This document shows positions 1-12,254 of a stretch of DNA of 64,000 nucleotides, piece after piece. Source of the stretch: Antedon mediterranea (Eukaryota; Echinodermata; Crinoidea; Comatulida; Antedonidae); contig NC_092673.1 of assembly GCF_964355755.1 (NCBI RefSeq), forward strand, positions 13,645,001 through 13,709,000, in the 5' to 3' direction. Every line of letters begins with the position of its first letter. The first letter of the stretch is position 1. The notes under the pieces are model-generated. The model was not told the origin of the DNA, did no database searches, and saw nothing but the letters and a program-made list of their open reading frames with translations. The position numbers were made by a program, and so were the translations under genes.

Positions 1-7
1 TTTGTAG

Positions 8-162
8 GTAGGAGAAATCAGACTAGTAGGACCTGCACAAAAACGACTAAGGACAATCCAATTTTTACTGACAATCAAAGCAAAAATGTGGAAGCAACCA
101 CACTCATAAAAGAATGGCAGAATACTAAGAAATTAGAATCTTCCAATTCGATGACTCTAAAG
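8..162 (+). CDS. internal exon of an unrecognised gene (partial)
   Basis: The first seven bases read as a splice acceptor (tttgtag) and a strong donor (gtatgt) starts at 163. Between them one frame stays open for 51 codons from base 10, entered with two leftover bases. The translation is polar, rich in Thr, Asn and Lys (for example KTTKDNPIFTDNQSK), with no motif I recognise. The rest of the gene would lie upstream of the window and possibly downstream, but I found no convincing next exon. A chance open frame between cryptic splice sites remains possible. Confidence 0.35.
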
Positions 163-2700
163 GTATGTATAAGAAATATACAACTAAATTTGAATTACAG
201 TACTGTATATTAAGTTCACTATATTTCAAACTACAATGGCACTCCGAGAGTGCATATCTCCGCCTACTGTAAAAATCTACTATACTACATAAGATTCCAC
301 CGGAAAAACAAAATAAAAATTTGTTTGTGTTCAATGCTGTGTCTGCTTAGGCTAATTTCACTACAACCATGTGTATGCGAATTCAGTGTATGGAATGTAA
401 CCAACCTTTCAACTAGCAATAGTTTCAATAGACTAACATTTAACAATACAACAGCAACACCAAAAACAAATGGGTCAATTTGAAAACATTTTAAAAACAA
501 TGGTATCAAAAAACCTGTACATTAAATCAAAGTATGTTTTAAAATTACAAATCAAACTATAGCTCTTGACTCTTGTACAAAAAAGTTTTTTGACATCAAT
601 GATGGAATATCATAATTACTGTAGGCAATACTAGGTTTTATAAAAGACTTGAGATGTATGAAGAAAATAAGACCAAGTATGTTTTAAGTTTAATTCAGCC
701 AAATTATGTTAATCTATCTACTGAATATACAGCAAATTAAATGTGCACAAAACAAAATTTAGTCAGAGCACAACAATGTTTTGTTCCATTGAAGCAATGA
801 CCCACACAGCACACTCCATAAGTACAGCATGCCTGCTTTCATTAGTGGCTTTCATTTCTGTCTGCTTTCTACTGGCAGTAAGATATCTGGTAAACATCTT
901 TGTTTTGTTGTTGTCTGCTTCCATCTACCTCCCATCCTCTTCTAGCAGATTTATAAATGAAGGTATTTTGATCATTCCAGCCATTCCTATTATATCCACA
1001 AATATTTTACTGTACATTTACTGTACACTGGAGGTATTTCGATGTTTCCATGAGTGTTTGTTACATTTTCCATGTTCCAACTGTTTACATTTTGCAAATC
1101 TCTTTCAAGTCTTTTCAATAAAACCATAAGCGTTTGTGTATTACATCTAATAATCTAGCTTGTTTGGTTTGCATTGTGTAGACTGTACATTTGATAAAAT
1201 AAAACAGTTATTCCTGACAATCCATACTTAAATATAAACTCTTCTATTTGAGATATTTCATACAAATCTATTGCAGTGTTAACAGAAGTTGCATCCATAT
1301 CATCTTCAATTTAATAGTGTGATGTGCAAGCTCAGTTCCGTTGATAAGAAAAGCTTTCTTATTTGCAAAAATGCTTTACTGCCACATGAATTGATTCTGG
1401 CATGATCTTTAGTACAAGAGAAATCGTCATTTGTTGAAGGTGTATTCTGGACAGATTCCTGGTTTAATCATCCTGCATGACAATAGAAATTTTACAATTT
1501 CAATCGACATTTTTTTTTGTAATGTTTTTGTTTTTGAGTTCGTGTTGTGTCCGTTGGATATTGTGCTCCGCCAACAGAGCAAACAGAATTTCTATGTTTT
1601 TCCTAAAACAAATGATAATAAATGATACTTGACTTGACTTGACAGTCTACTTGAGAAAGCGAACTGATAGTTTGCGAAATGTCCTTGTAATTACCAATTT
1701 TAGTACTTTTAATCCATTAGCAGAATTCCACTGTATGTAATGTAGCTGCATGAAAGAAGACATCTCATGTACATCTGGAATGTGCTGTCGACACTACTTC
1801 ATTGATCATGTAAAGATGAACCATTATAAAGACAAATTCACAACATTATCATTTTGTGCCTATAAATTTACTGTATATTCAGGTAGAAGAAGGAAAATAG
1901 TATACCAGTTTCATAAGTTTACAGTAGATATTTTGAAATAGAGAAATAAATCAAATAAGAGGGTTTTTATATTCTGTTTCAAATATATGATATGGAAGAG
2001 ATTTTAGTAGAAATTTCCCCAGTCTTAATTGTCTTAAAATGTTCACGATAAAAAAATAACTAAGCTGTGTTCAATTATCAAGGAAAATGGAGTACCATGT
2101 CAGTGCAAGGACATGAGAATGACTTAAGTCTGATCTACCAAAAGGTATGCAGACCCAAAAAATTGCACATCCAAAAAAGATTGAAGTAAAATTATCAGAA
2201 GCCTGGCTTAGCGTGAGCCTTGGCTACCCCACGAATCATGGGCATAGTTTAAAACGATTAGCCCTGATGTGTCTTGTTAACTCTGGTTTATTGGTCTATG
2301 TAAACTTGTCATTGAAACGTAATGACTTTTTAAGACACGCCTACTTCAGTATCATCATCAGAATAATTAGCTTTCAGTGACTGTATCAAGGTTGCATGCA
2401 GCTTAGTCAAATTTCGCAGAGTTTTTCATTTTGTATCAAGATTAAATGCATAGTACAGCATTGTATTTTTATAATGCTGTAGAGAATATATTATATATAA
2501 TTTCTATATATAATAAATTTATAATACACGGTGCATACTGGTCACCTTGGATGGCCAGTAGGCAATATACCATATATTGAAACGGAAAAATTGTCTATAG
2601 AGATAATAAACCATCGTTGAAATTTTTAGGTATTTGGAATCGTAAAGAAAAACAAGGCTACGCAAAAAGCCTTGTTGTTAGAAATGAGGCTAAATAACGC
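163..2700. other. no gene recognised
   Basis: AT-rich sequence. The longest open frame, 743-1129 on the plus strand (128 codons, hydrophobic), has no recognisable family and no codon-like composition. The only feature I can name is a retroelement-like tail at about 1500-1643, listed separately. AT microsatellite-like sequence occurs at about 2480-2525. Confidence 0.5.
1495..1643 (+). mobile_element. 3' tail of a non-LTR retrotransposon (CR1/L2-like), remnant
   Basis: The segment ends in aataaatgat followed by a short tandem array of ACTTG pentamers at about 1622-1643. An A-rich, ataaatga-type end with a short terminal repeat instead of poly(A) is typical of CR1/L2-group elements. No coding region remains upstream, so this rests on the tail alone. 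Confidence 0.3.
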
Positions 2701-2747
2701 TGACAAGAGAACACAAATGTGTGTTTAACCATACTATTTAGTGGAAA

Positions 2748-3140
2748 TCATTTGCAAGATACTGATGCAAAATTAAGAACTTGCATATCAGATATAGAAG
2801 ATTTTATATTAAAGATATATGAACTGCAAGATTTTTTATTAAAAAAAGACGTAACAGCGTTAGCAAACCAGAGAATTGAAGTTGAAGATGTGCCTTTTTA
2901 AGCTAATGCCATAAAAGTCAGACCCAAGAATATCTCAACCTCAAACATTGTTGACAATCTTGAAAGAGTACCAGGAGATGGTGGTTATTTGGAGCCTAGA
3001 AGCCCAGCACAAAGGAATTCTGTTCAAACACTTAATAAGAGAATAAATGAACACCGAATTCGAACTAAACAAGATGCTAAAGAAGTTCATGGTGGCAATA
3101 AAAATCTCTATTTAAATAATATTGTCAAAACTTGTTTTTA
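2748..3140 (+). pseudogene. decayed coiled-coil segment of a transposon-type gene
   Basis: After a possible acceptor (ctatttag, about 2741) the plus strand encodes an acidic, helix-prone stretch (DTDAKLRTCISDIEDF, then LQDFLLKKDVTALANQ). A stop lies at 2899-2901 and the same style of sequence resumes in another frame to about 3110 (SNIVDNLERVPGDGGYLEP). I read it as the N-terminal part of the same degraded gene whose later pieces lie at 3.7-5.5 kb on this strand. It has no start codon in context and at least one frame break. Confidence 0.35.
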
Positions 3141-3744
3141 ATGAATGTTTCTATTTTTTTTTTTTCCAGGGATTTTTCATGACCTATGTCTTTATGTTCG
3201 GTATTTGTATGAAAATAATGAATTTAAATCTGGCAAGGAATTTAGTATAATAAATTGGTAACAATTGGATTGTCTGGATATTATCCATCTTTTTAATGTA
3301 TATACAGTATCATATTAATACAAAATTGTTGTACCACTCCAAAATTAACATTTGACATGTTTAGGGCCTATATTGTTTGAGTTGGCCTACTTTAAATGAA
3401 CTTTGCAATTTCAATTTAATAATTGTATGTGATACATTCACTCTCTTGTTAAAATGGTATAGGCATGATGTATAAAACTAGATATTGTATTATACAGACG
3501 GTAGTTAATGGACCAATTTGTTGAACTCAAGCCGTAAAGCCATGGCATGGGTCAATACATTTACCTTCTAAAATATAAGTAGCTGATTAGTTTTTACAAC
3601 CCAAATAATGATCCACCCACACCACGATGGTGTCACCTAATTAGCACACTTTTGTTCCCTAGCCTAAAAAGTTTAAGATCCTGTTCGGACGGACAATTTA
3701 CACATGTATTGGTCGTGTTTTTAAATTTAAATTTTGAGATAAGC

Positions 3745-4195
3745 CAGCTGTTTCAAAAACCCAACTCACGAGGTGGATTGTTCAATTACCTTAAACCACA
3801 AGCTCATCAACCACAAGATAAGGAGCAATTTGATCTTACTAGTGTAAAGAGATGCATGAAATATGACCTTGCTGGGTACATTTATTGGTAAATATTTCAT
3901 TGTCCGAACAAAAACACATTGTCCTAACAGTTGATGAAGCCCTATACCCAAAGCTGATGGAGCTTAAGTGTCCATTCCAGAATACAAGAAAATACTCATA
4001 CCTTGTCTTGATGGACTATACATCAATTGGAAAACATATGGAAGATTGTGGACTGAATGTGGATCACAGGTGGCATCAGTACCAATGCAGCACACCATTA
4101 CATGTCATGGCAGGCTATGATTAGGCATGCTATTAGAATTCACAAAATAACATTACAAGCTTTGTGGCAGCTTTTACTTCCTTGGCTGTACAAGT
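3745..4195 (+). pseudogene. decayed exons of a transposon-associated gene, conserved core
   Basis: Open pieces at 3766-3885 and 3900-4120 encode a recognisable block: IVLTVDEALYPKLMELK, then YLVLMDYTSIGKHMEDCG, then in a shifted frame ITLQALWQLLLPWL before a stop near 4197. From memory this matches the core of large uncharacterised proteins (DUF6589-like) that are multicopy and mobile-element associated in invertebrate genomes; that assignment is unverified. At least two frame breaks make this copy non-functional. It lies between the coil segment at 2.7 kb and the zinc-finger-like segment at 5.0 kb, all on one strand, consistent with one degraded locus. Confidence 0.45.
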
Positions 4196-4817
4196 ATTAA
4201 GAAGAGAACGATAAAGAGTTGAATGAGCAGTGTAACTGCAGATGTAGTCACTAGTATTTATGCTCCAGCAAGTTTACAGTGAACTTTGTGTTTAATTTGC
4301 CTCATTTGCATATTATTTTATCAGGCAGAGTTGTAGCTGTGCACCCAGTAAGGGCAGATTATTTTTTGTTACCAGCACACCATTGTATTTACCTAGAATT
4401 TACTTACAATTTACATTCAGTGAATGGATTTATATTTGTGTTGCTTTGGATTTATATTTATGTTGCTTTTGGATTCCAGTATTCATAAGGAAGATTCGAT
4501 TACAATCATTCTGTTATACATAAAGAAGATTCAATTACAATCATTCTGTATTTATTTATGTTCTGCGTAAACAAACTGCTCGCCAGCCAGTTACACTCCC
4601 CTAATTGTAGTCGCAATTAAAAGCAGATCACTCAACAATCCAAGCATTTTGATCTCGAAGAGCTAGTCCAAATATTATTTTCTAAAAAGAATCATTTGCC
4701 AACAAACTGAAAAGTAACAATCCAATTGCACAGTTCTGGTGGCAATACATGAATATGGTGGGCATTCTTTTGATGTTTGTTAGCACAGCGTGATGGTCTA
4801 TGGGACCTCCACGAGTA

Positions 4818-5556
4818 TGCATTCAGGAGAATGTTACTTTTCTTTTTCAGATATGACCACACCAATTATGCTCTGTATTGCCCGAATATATAAATCACAT
4901 TATTATTTTCAAAATTAAATTGATGTTATCGCACATACGGTTACTATCGCTCCACATAACATCGCATTTTTTTAATAGGACGACGAAATTTGTTAGAAGA
5001 GAAGCAGGAAGTAGCAAGAGCTGACTTGAAATATCAAGTATCGCTTTTAGAGGGATTTAGAAAGTGCATGGATGGTCAACGAGGAAATGCTCTTTCGGAT
5101 AAATGTGCCCTGGCCACTTGTGCCCTCGCAAGGCATAAAGTAGAAGGAGTAGTGGCTGGGGACATTTGCTGGATTATTTGCGACAGTTGTGATCAGGAGT
5201 TAGAAGAGAAAAGGAATTAAGTGAATATGGAATTCCATTGTCCTCAATGTAGAAAGCAGCTTGAAACACCTGCTGATATTGTGGAATGGCAATGGCAAAG
5301 TAATAAAGTAGAAAGTTGTAAGGAAAGCGTAGAAAAGATGGAAAAGGAGAAGAATATAGCAGAGAAGGACCTCCACAAGTATGCATTCAGGAGAATGTTA
5401 CTTTTCTTTTTCAGATATGACCACACCAATTATGCTCTGCACAATACAAAGAATTTAAAGGTATTGCCCGAATATATAAATCACATTATTTTCAAAATTA
5501 AATTTAATAACATCGCATTCTTTTAATAGGACGACAAAATTTGTCAGATATCGAGG
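4818..5556. repeat. direct duplication of an exon-plus-intron piece
   Basis: About 4818-5005 and 5370-5556 carry the same landmarks in order: tatgcattcaggagaatg, then gatatgaccacaccaatta, then attgcccgaatatataaat, then ttaataggacgac. The first copy lacks about 20 bp and has other small differences. The offset is about 550 bp. The duplicated piece includes the YDHTNYA-coding bases and the acceptor-like ttaatag of the flanking pseudogene. Confidence 0.7.
4978..5556 (+). pseudogene. decayed cysteine-rich segment of the same transposon-type gene
   Basis: An acceptor-like ttaatag precedes an open frame (4990-5220) for a helical then Cys/His-rich stretch (WIICDSCDQELEEKRN). A stop at 5218-5220 separates it from a second frame (5227-5526) with HCPQCRKQLE, a charged coil (VEKMEKEKNIAEKD) and RYDHTNYAL. 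The CxxC pairs suggest a zinc-binding fold. YDHTNYA is a motif I associate with the same DUF6589-like proteins as the 3.7-4.2 kb block, where it normally precedes a reference to the surrounding residues. The order of the pieces differs from an intact gene, so rearrangement or tandem copies are likely. Confidence 0.4.
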
Positions 5557-5559
5557 TAG

Positions 5560-7240
5560 GTGAAATGGTAATGCCAAAATCCGCAAAGGAAACCGACATC
5601 GCATTTGTTAATGTGAACAATATACACGATTGGATTCAGGAAGTTTGTGCACATTCACAAACAGAACGATAATTTATGGGAACATTGATTTTTCCATAAC
5701 GAAGCATGGGTTAAAATAGGTGTAAGTACAATACACAATATACAATTATTGTAAGTAAATAATATTAAGTAAAATAATATACGAAAAAGAAATCATAAAT
5801 CATTTGTTATTGTTAATCATTTCTGGCGTAACAATTAATGAACGCTTACAATAACGAATTATATACTGGTTGTTCTGCAATACTGTAGGGTGATAAAGCT
5901 GTTGGGCATTGGGAATTTTCTTTTGTAGCATCATTCCTGAGCAGAACATTCTGCCCAAACTCCACATCCTAATAGCCCATGTTCCTAAATGTGCACTTGT
6001 GTTTAGGACTTTAGGTCTGTTTTCCCGAACACAGCATCAAGGTAAATGCAGATGCCAGGCAAACCAGTTTGTGATAATGTAGAAAGGTTAAAGTTGGTTT
6101 TTAATCTCCGTAGTCAGAGAGCACTTGTTGGCACTGAGAGAAGAAAGTGCCAATGTAGTGAATGGTTTACGAATTGCACGACATGTGGCAAGCTTCAACC
6201 TTTGGAAATAGTTATGTAGTGAAATGATAAACATTATTACACTACAAATCAATATTTAGAGTAACCATGAGGTGACTTTGGTATTGACACAGAGGGACAG
6301 GTGTAAGGTCCTATTGTTTTTAAAACTATAATTGGCTGAATCACGATTTAAAAGAATATGTGTGTTTTAATCATTTACAGTAATTTAATTTCTTGCAATC
6401 TGACCGACGGCATATCAGATAATATTTTATTTAGATAATAATGAATGAATATATACAAAATAGAAAAAAGATATTAAAGTGAACATAGATAAAGCAGTAA
6501 TTGGTAGTCATTATTATCATGGATCCCTTCTAGAAGTTAAAAACTTGTCTCGTAGGGACCCACAACAAAACACATTACTAAAAAAATAAAAATAACAGTA
6601 CCCAAATGACTGCAATTTAATTGTTAAGTTAAGTATGGAGCCTGCAAAGTAATATTTTCATTAAAGTAGAGTGTTCGGACTGTTTTCTTAATTATCAGTA
6701 ACATTAAATCAATCAGTGTGTCCATGGCAAAAGTTGAAATGGACTATGGTGACCAATTAATACAGAAACAGGAAGTTCCCAAGTCCTGTGGGGCTATTTT
6801 GTGTCCAGTTGTGACAGTTTTATCCTAAATTTCGTCAGTCTATCTTGAGATCTGATCGACTGAACAACGTTCATTAAAGCCTCAGCAACAGGCAAGGGAA
6901 AATAAGTCGGTGTTGCGAGAGTTTGGTCGATTAAATTTGAGAGAAAAAAATAATAAAATATTGCTTTTAAAAAGGGAGTTGAAGCATTAACACTGTTTAA
7001 CACTGTTACTTCAACGTCCATAATTATTACGGAATTTTGGCCCAATGACATGACATGGGAAATGAAGATATACCTTCGCATGATGCACAAGCAATCTAAA
7101 CAGTCAGAAATTCATTCTGAGCATGTTCAAAAACATAAATATCTACATATATATCTGTGCGCGGTATTGACTGCTGGTTAATTGTACGCTGCGGTCTGTC
7201 AATTTACATATAACAAGTTATGGTTCTCTTACTTTTTTTC
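5560..7240. other. no gene recognised
   Basis: AT-rich, with short chance open frames only (for example 6794-7090 on the minus strand, with no recognisable domain). I see no repeats of note. Confidence 0.5.
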
Positions 7241-7280
7241 ATGATCGCCGACCGAAACTGGCCGTGCATCCATATCAACA

Positions 7281-8183
7281 TGAAAATATCAATCCTCGCA
7301 CGATGCCTTGTGGGATTTACATCGGGCCGATTAAATTATTAGAATCAATTTATTTCTCACATTTTGAACAGTTTAAAAACGTTATCAAAATAGGATTATA
7401 TAGTATTTATTTTTACATAAAATGTAGTTTGTGACTCCAAATTAGGTCGAAAAAACGTAGGTTGTAAGGCTTAACACATCGTTACAGTAATAAACTCACT
7501 TATTTTAAACTTGAAATATATATAGACAACATTTTAAATTTCTAGAAAATGGTGTGATGAATGTAGAAACTATATGTACAGCTGTAAAAGTATAAAAAAA
7601 GCTTTCCGTCGATACCAAACACAATGGTATTTATAGGTGGTCGAAATTTGACCTTTGACCTCATTTTGATCACATGACATATGTAATTGCGATTATCTCT
7701 GTTGCTACGCATTTTGGGGTATGGATGTACTGGAAATAAATGATCAGTATTGTATTCCCTTTCCAATGATACCACACACGATCAGTTTTGTTAAAGTTAG
7801 TCCGCCATCTTGAAAATCAAAATGGCGGCCACTTGCCATGGTCGAAAAAAATGGCACCAAAGTTTTTCTTGTTCAGCGGAAAATTCTGAGTCAGAAAAAC
7901 GTTGGTGCCGACAATTAACATCAAAAGCCTACAAAATGATATAAGCCCCTGGACTAAAATATATACTGTGGCAGCGAGCATAACTTAAAGCCCCATTCCC
8001 TACGTTTTTTAGATCTAATTTAAGATCACAAACTATATTTAATGTAAAAATAATACTATATGGTCCTATTGCGATAACTTTTTTCGTCTTTAAACGGTTA
8101 AAAATGTGAAAAATAAATCGATTCTAATAATTATAGCGGCCCGCTATAAATCCCAAAATGCATTGCGCGCGGATTGATATTTT
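7281..8183. mobile_element. long-inverted-repeat (foldback/MITE-like) element
   Basis: About 7281-7485 reads, with substitutions, as the reverse complement of about 7985-8183. Shared landmarks include aaaatatcaatc, ttattagaatc, tatagtattta and aaaaaacgtagg on the left arm and their complements on the right. The ~500-bp centre has no transposase. It contains tgacctttgacct at 7649-7661 (a DR1 nuclear-receptor-type repeat) and aaaatggcggcc near 7820 (YY1-like). I could not define a target-site duplication. Confidence 0.65.
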
Positions 8184-8602
8184 TGTTTTTCACCTGTAAT
8201 TCGCCCACTTTTCGATCGATCGTGAAGCCAAAACAAATGGAAGACTCCTAACTTTTCAGCGAAAATACCGGGTTTTCCCAATTTGTATCAACGGAGTCTG
8301 GCAAAAATAGAAAGACAATTAATGCAGCAACTATACAACGTCAGGCTAGGTATATAGCTAGCGTACGATGTTCGTACGTTATCGATGTTTACCAGCTAGG
8401 CCTACAAAACTAAGCCTAGCTAGGCTAGGCCTAAGACCGTCCACGAGAGGTCGATCGCCGCGAGCTACTTAGGTAGTGCATTGTTTCTCACTTTTTATCA
8501 TAATTTACCATAAAACGTACATTTAAGACAAGGAATGACATGGTTTAATGTTTTTAAAGTGATATATATGTATTATTTTCCAAAAAACGTCCAAAATTGC
8601 AG

Positions 8603-8715
8603 GGAAGGGGTCTTTAATCGAAGAAGCAGGGAGCTATCCTATATGTAATGGATGCAAGGATGGAGGCAAAGCTGCCAAGAAAAGGAACACCAGGGCATTT
8701 GCTCCAAAAGTGTAA
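8603..8715 (+). CDS. possible small terminal exon, CxxC-containing, unknown
   Basis: Preceded by an acceptor-like attgcag, one frame stays open to a stop at 8713-8715 and encodes YPICNGCKDGGKAAKKRN near its end. The CxxC followed by a basic tail resembles a small zinc-knuckle C-terminus. An AATAAA-like signal follows near 8898. An upstream partner could be about 8250-8350 (NRKTINAATIQRQA with a donor gtatat), but the splice phases do not agree. It may belong to the mobile element on its left. Confidence 0.2.
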
Positions 8716-9224
8716 AAACGTCACAACAAAAGAACTAGGCCTATGCTGAACTTTAAATAGACCTAATATTTAAAGCTTTGTACTAGTACTGTAATTAGGT
8801 TATGCCTTGGTAATGCTTTTAGTTTTAAATTAAAATTATTAGTGTTCAAATGAGACTGTTTTCAAGTGTATTTTTATTTACATACATTTTAGAATTTAAT
8901 AAATGTAAGAATAAAAATATAAGTTGGCGGCCATATTGGAAAAATTCGCATAAATTTAAACAAAAAATAAAAAGGGCCCCCTCTACGTTTTTTTTTAAAT
9001 CCCGGACGATAAACTGATTAATTTTATTTGGCCTTATTTTCTATATTTAATTTTTTTTATGTTGCCGGAAAAACACCAGGAATTGTTGAAAAATCTAAAA
9101 TGGCGGCCATATTGAAAAATAAAAAGCCCCTCATCCTCCTTTTTTTTCAAAACCCAGACAAGAAACATGTTTTATTTTTTTCATGGCCTAATAGTGATTT
9201 AAGGGGTAGGCCTATTAATATTAT

Positions 9225-9620
9225 AGGCATAGCTAGCTCTGTACGACTAGGCTAGGCCTATTATTATAGGTAGGCGCGGCCTAGGGGCCTAGCTAGTAGT
9301 AGTAGCCTAGTAGTATTAGGCCAGTAATATCTTACCTTTAGTAATTCTTACCTTTTTTAGTAAAGTTAAGAGGCAATGACTCATGAGTTTTTAAACTCGT
9401 AAGGAGCCTCTTCTCTCATGAGTCATATGTGTGTGTTTGTTTGTCAAGTTTGTTTTTGAATGAATTTACACTCTTGCTATAGGCTAGGCTAGCCTAGGGC
9501 TAGGCCTAGTATTTTTAGTTCTAAAACTCTTAACTTTAATTGCTAGAATAAAAAAAACATTCTAATTTGATTGCCTAGGGCCTAGGCCTATTATATTATG
9601 CCTAGGCCTAGGCCTATACT
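9225..9620. repeat. TAGGCC-type low-complexity island
   Basis: Irregular overlapping repeats of taggcc, aggcct and ctaggc with AT-rich gaps, densest at 9230-9320 and 9480-9610. The same sequence type recurs at 8395-8435, 47.56-47.80 kb and 60.83-61.21 kb. No unit length is fixed. The motif is self-complementary, so the islands can fold on themselves. 9690-9930 is GT-rich with no supported gene. Confidence 0.7.
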
Positions 9621-9939
9621 GTACCTCCAGCATTTTGCCAGTCAATCAATGACAACAAATTAACATCATCTGCATCAGTGCTGATCTGAATGTCCCATGA
9701 CATAGCCTACATTTGTCTTCCTTTCTATGAACAACATGCAGTGCAGAGTGGATGGTGTCGAGTCTCGTGTGTGTGGTGGTGGCGGCTGCATGCTGGTGGT
9801 GGTTTGTGGTGGTGTGTTTGTTGTCGAGTTATGTACGTCTCTCGCGCGCGATATGGCAGCAATGGTAAACGGAGGCGGGATCGGAGTGCGCGCAGTGCAG
9901 GATGATGTGGTTTTATGGCTATCTGGACCAAAGATATAG

Positions 9940-10330
9940 AAAGATTTTGGGTATCACATTATAATAAAGACCAAATAACAACTGAAGAAGTCCGAAGCAG
10001 AGTTAAGAGTAGCCATCGAAACACATGATGATGATGGATCTCCTCTCCATTGTCAAAATTAATCAGGAAGATTACGAGATCACCTGGACCTCCACCAGGT
10101 GGGTGGGATCAGAGGAAGCAATGTGAGGACCCAAGAAACACGAGGAGTTGTTTGAATGTGGTGAGCGATTTCTTTGCTAGGGTGTTCCAAAGAACAGTAG
10201 CTATGTTTTAGAAAGATTTTGTGTATGTACCATCGAACAAATGAAGAAGTCCGAAGCAGAGTAAGAGCAGTCAATGGAACACATGATGATCTCCTCTCCA
10301 TTGTCAACATCAGGAAGATGAGATAGTATA
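9940..10330 (+). pseudogene. non-LTR retrotransposon RT C-terminal remnant, tandemly duplicated
   Basis: 10243-10320 encodes EEVRSRVRAVNGTHDDLLSI followed by VNIRKMR, matching the conserved stretch near the end of reverse transcriptases of several LINE clades (normally followed by WFGHV). A second, more degraded copy of the same stretch starts near 9985 (TTEEVRSRVKSS). Each copy is followed by a similar gaggaccca-aacacg sequence, seen again near 10470-10490. Stops and indels abound, so only fossil sequence is left. Confidence 0.6.
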
Positions 10331-10364
10331 GACATGGCCGGTATTCATGAAAGGGGACTATCTT

Positions 10365-10426
10365 TAGTCCTGGACTATCCTTTGTCCTGGACTATCTAGT
10401 CCAGGACTAAGGATAATCCTGGACTA
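10365..10426. repeat. near-perfect 62-bp hairpin built of AGTCCTGGACTA words
   Basis: The left arm 10365-10395 and the right arm 10396-10426 are near-complementary with almost no loop. Each arm itself contains two copies of a gtcctggacta-type word. It sits inside the LINE remnant and may be the core of a small MITE, since the flanking gtattcatgaaaggggac resembles MITE ends. No target duplication was found. Confidence 0.7.
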
Positions 10427-10740
10427 GAGATTACCTGGACCTGTACTTACCAGGTGGGAGGAAGCAAGGAGGACCCAGGAAACACGGAGAGACTTGTTCG
10501 AATATGGTGTGCGATTTCTTTGCTTGGGCGTTCTAAAGCCTGTTTTCCTGTCGACGTTGAAATACGCTGAGTTGCGTTGAATCGAGACTTTACTGGAAAG
10601 GGGGTAAAACTGTCTTTACGTCGTCGTTGTACATTTCCTTGAAATTTCAACGATTTACAGGAAAAGGGGTAATTTTCGACGCTGAAAATCGTTGAAACAA
10701 ATTTACGATCGTTGAAGTTGAACTCGGTCCAACTTCAAAC

Positions 10741-10838
10741 GACACGATCGTTAAAACTGACCAATCAAATGGTTGGCAAATTACGTCATGCGATCGTTGA
10801 AACTGACCAATCAAATGGTTAACAAATTACGTAATCTT
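10741..10838. repeat. tandem duplication, unit about 52 bp
   Basis: Two adjacent copies share cgatcgtt(a/g)aaactgacc, then aatcaaatggtt, then caaattacgt. The units differ at a few positions. The flanking region 10540-10740 is rich in cgatcgttga-type words, as in the ends of inverted-repeat elements. Confidence 0.7.
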
Positions 10839-11254
10839 AAACAGATAAACAGACGATATACGTACATTTTTTTCGTCGCGCGATAATTTAAATTGAAAAC
10901 ACAGTAGCTGACCGAAAGGTGAGTTGGCCGCGAAGGTAATAGGCTTGAGTAAAACCTCCAATGATGATCATCTCTTGTATCTTCTTTTTGTCTGCTTCCT
11001 TGGCAAAAAATAAATTGGCAAGGGATGCCTCTCAAAATCATGTTGTAGTAGGCCTAGTAACTACTGATTTTACGGAAATACCGCTCCACCATCTCTAAAT
11101 AATCTTACGACTTTCGCCTTTTAGTAATCCAAAAATATTTGAAGGCATTGATTGATGTTGCGTTGGTGGCTGTTGTCGGAAGCTTGTTCCAGTTTTCGAT
11201 GACACGTTGACTCTTGTTTAAGTTAAATAGATATTTTGAACATCTGGAAAGGGT

Positions 11255-11765
11255 ATTCATTTCATTTCATTTATTAATGGTCAATCACATTACAGGCTGA
11301 AACCGTAGTCGTACAATATTAAATACAACCATGATAAAAACAGGTTTAAAAAAAATATTTAAAAAAGCAGATTATCAAAATAACATTACAAAACATTATT
11401 TAACAGTCTAGCCATAGTAGGAACAGGTGATTTCTTAAATCGTTCAGTTCTGCCAAACGGAATAGGGAGGGGGCGAGACCGAAGGCCGACATCATATTCG
11501 CGACAATGAGGGAGCATATTCCGAAATATGTCAGAGGCAAGAAGTTTCTCACCAAAAGACAACACCACACCCACCCTCCTCGTCGCAAGCGATGGGAGAC
11601 CGATGATCTCGCACGCCTCTTTATACATGTGATCAATCCCTAGTATTATTCGAAGAGCTCGTTTCTGGATTCTCTCAATAGCACGAGACTTCTCCCCAGT
11701 TAGGTAACCATGCCACACAGGACAAGCATATTCTAACAAAGGTCTAATATAAGCTAAGTAAACAT
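11255..11765 (-). pseudogene. 3' end of a non-LTR retrotransposon (RT C-terminus and tail)
   Basis: On the minus strand a frame open from about 11760 to 11386 encodes LEYACPVWHG, then IERIQKRALRIILG, the signature of the C-terminal region of CR1/Jockey-group ORF2 proteins. After the stop the sequence ends at about 11262 in repeated aaatg words (aaatgaaatgaaatg on the minus strand), a CR1/L2-like terminal repeat. The piece is 5'-truncated inside the reverse transcriptase domain, which is usual for retrotransposed copies. It is independent of the plus-strand remnants on either side. Confidence 0.8.
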
Positions 11766-12215
11766 TAACAATTTTCTCGAAGCCCTACGTACGATATCAT
11801 TAACATGAAGATTCCATCTTAAGTCATTACTAATAGTAACACCTAGGAGTAGTTATACTACATTGTTTGAAATTATTTTCGTTTATTCAAAGTTAAAATT
11901 TCACTTTAAAATATAAACATTTATTTATTCAACTTTATTTTACAAGGGTAGCTCTAAAAGCTGAACTACAGCAGTACAGTTGACTTAAAGAGGCCCTCTT
12001 TAAAAAAAACACAAACGACATTCAAACATAAAGAAAGATACAAAAGAATTCAAACAGATAAAAAATGTTACAATTTAAATACATATACAAAAATTAGAAA
12101 ATTGTGGCTCTATAATAAAAATACATTTGAAGTTTAGGGTTAGGAACAAAAAAAATACCCATAGTAACTGATCGAGTAGATTTTTTTAAACGACTGAGGT
12201 AGTAGCAGAATCAGT
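11765..12215. other. no gene recognised
   Basis: AT-rich sequence between oppositely oriented retroelement remnants. No open frame or repeat stands out. Confidence 0.5.
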
Positions 12216-12254
12216 GGCTGCTTTGAAACATGACAACCAAGTTGAAGACAATTT

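Noticed and set aside
743-1129. 128-codon plus-strand open frame
   Set aside because: Hydrophobic, no recognisable domain, no splice or promoter context. Length is possible by chance in AT-rich DNA.
9690-9939. Overlapping open frames on both strands
   Set aside because: They arise from GT-rich low-complexity sequence (gtggtggtgg), which is open in many frames.
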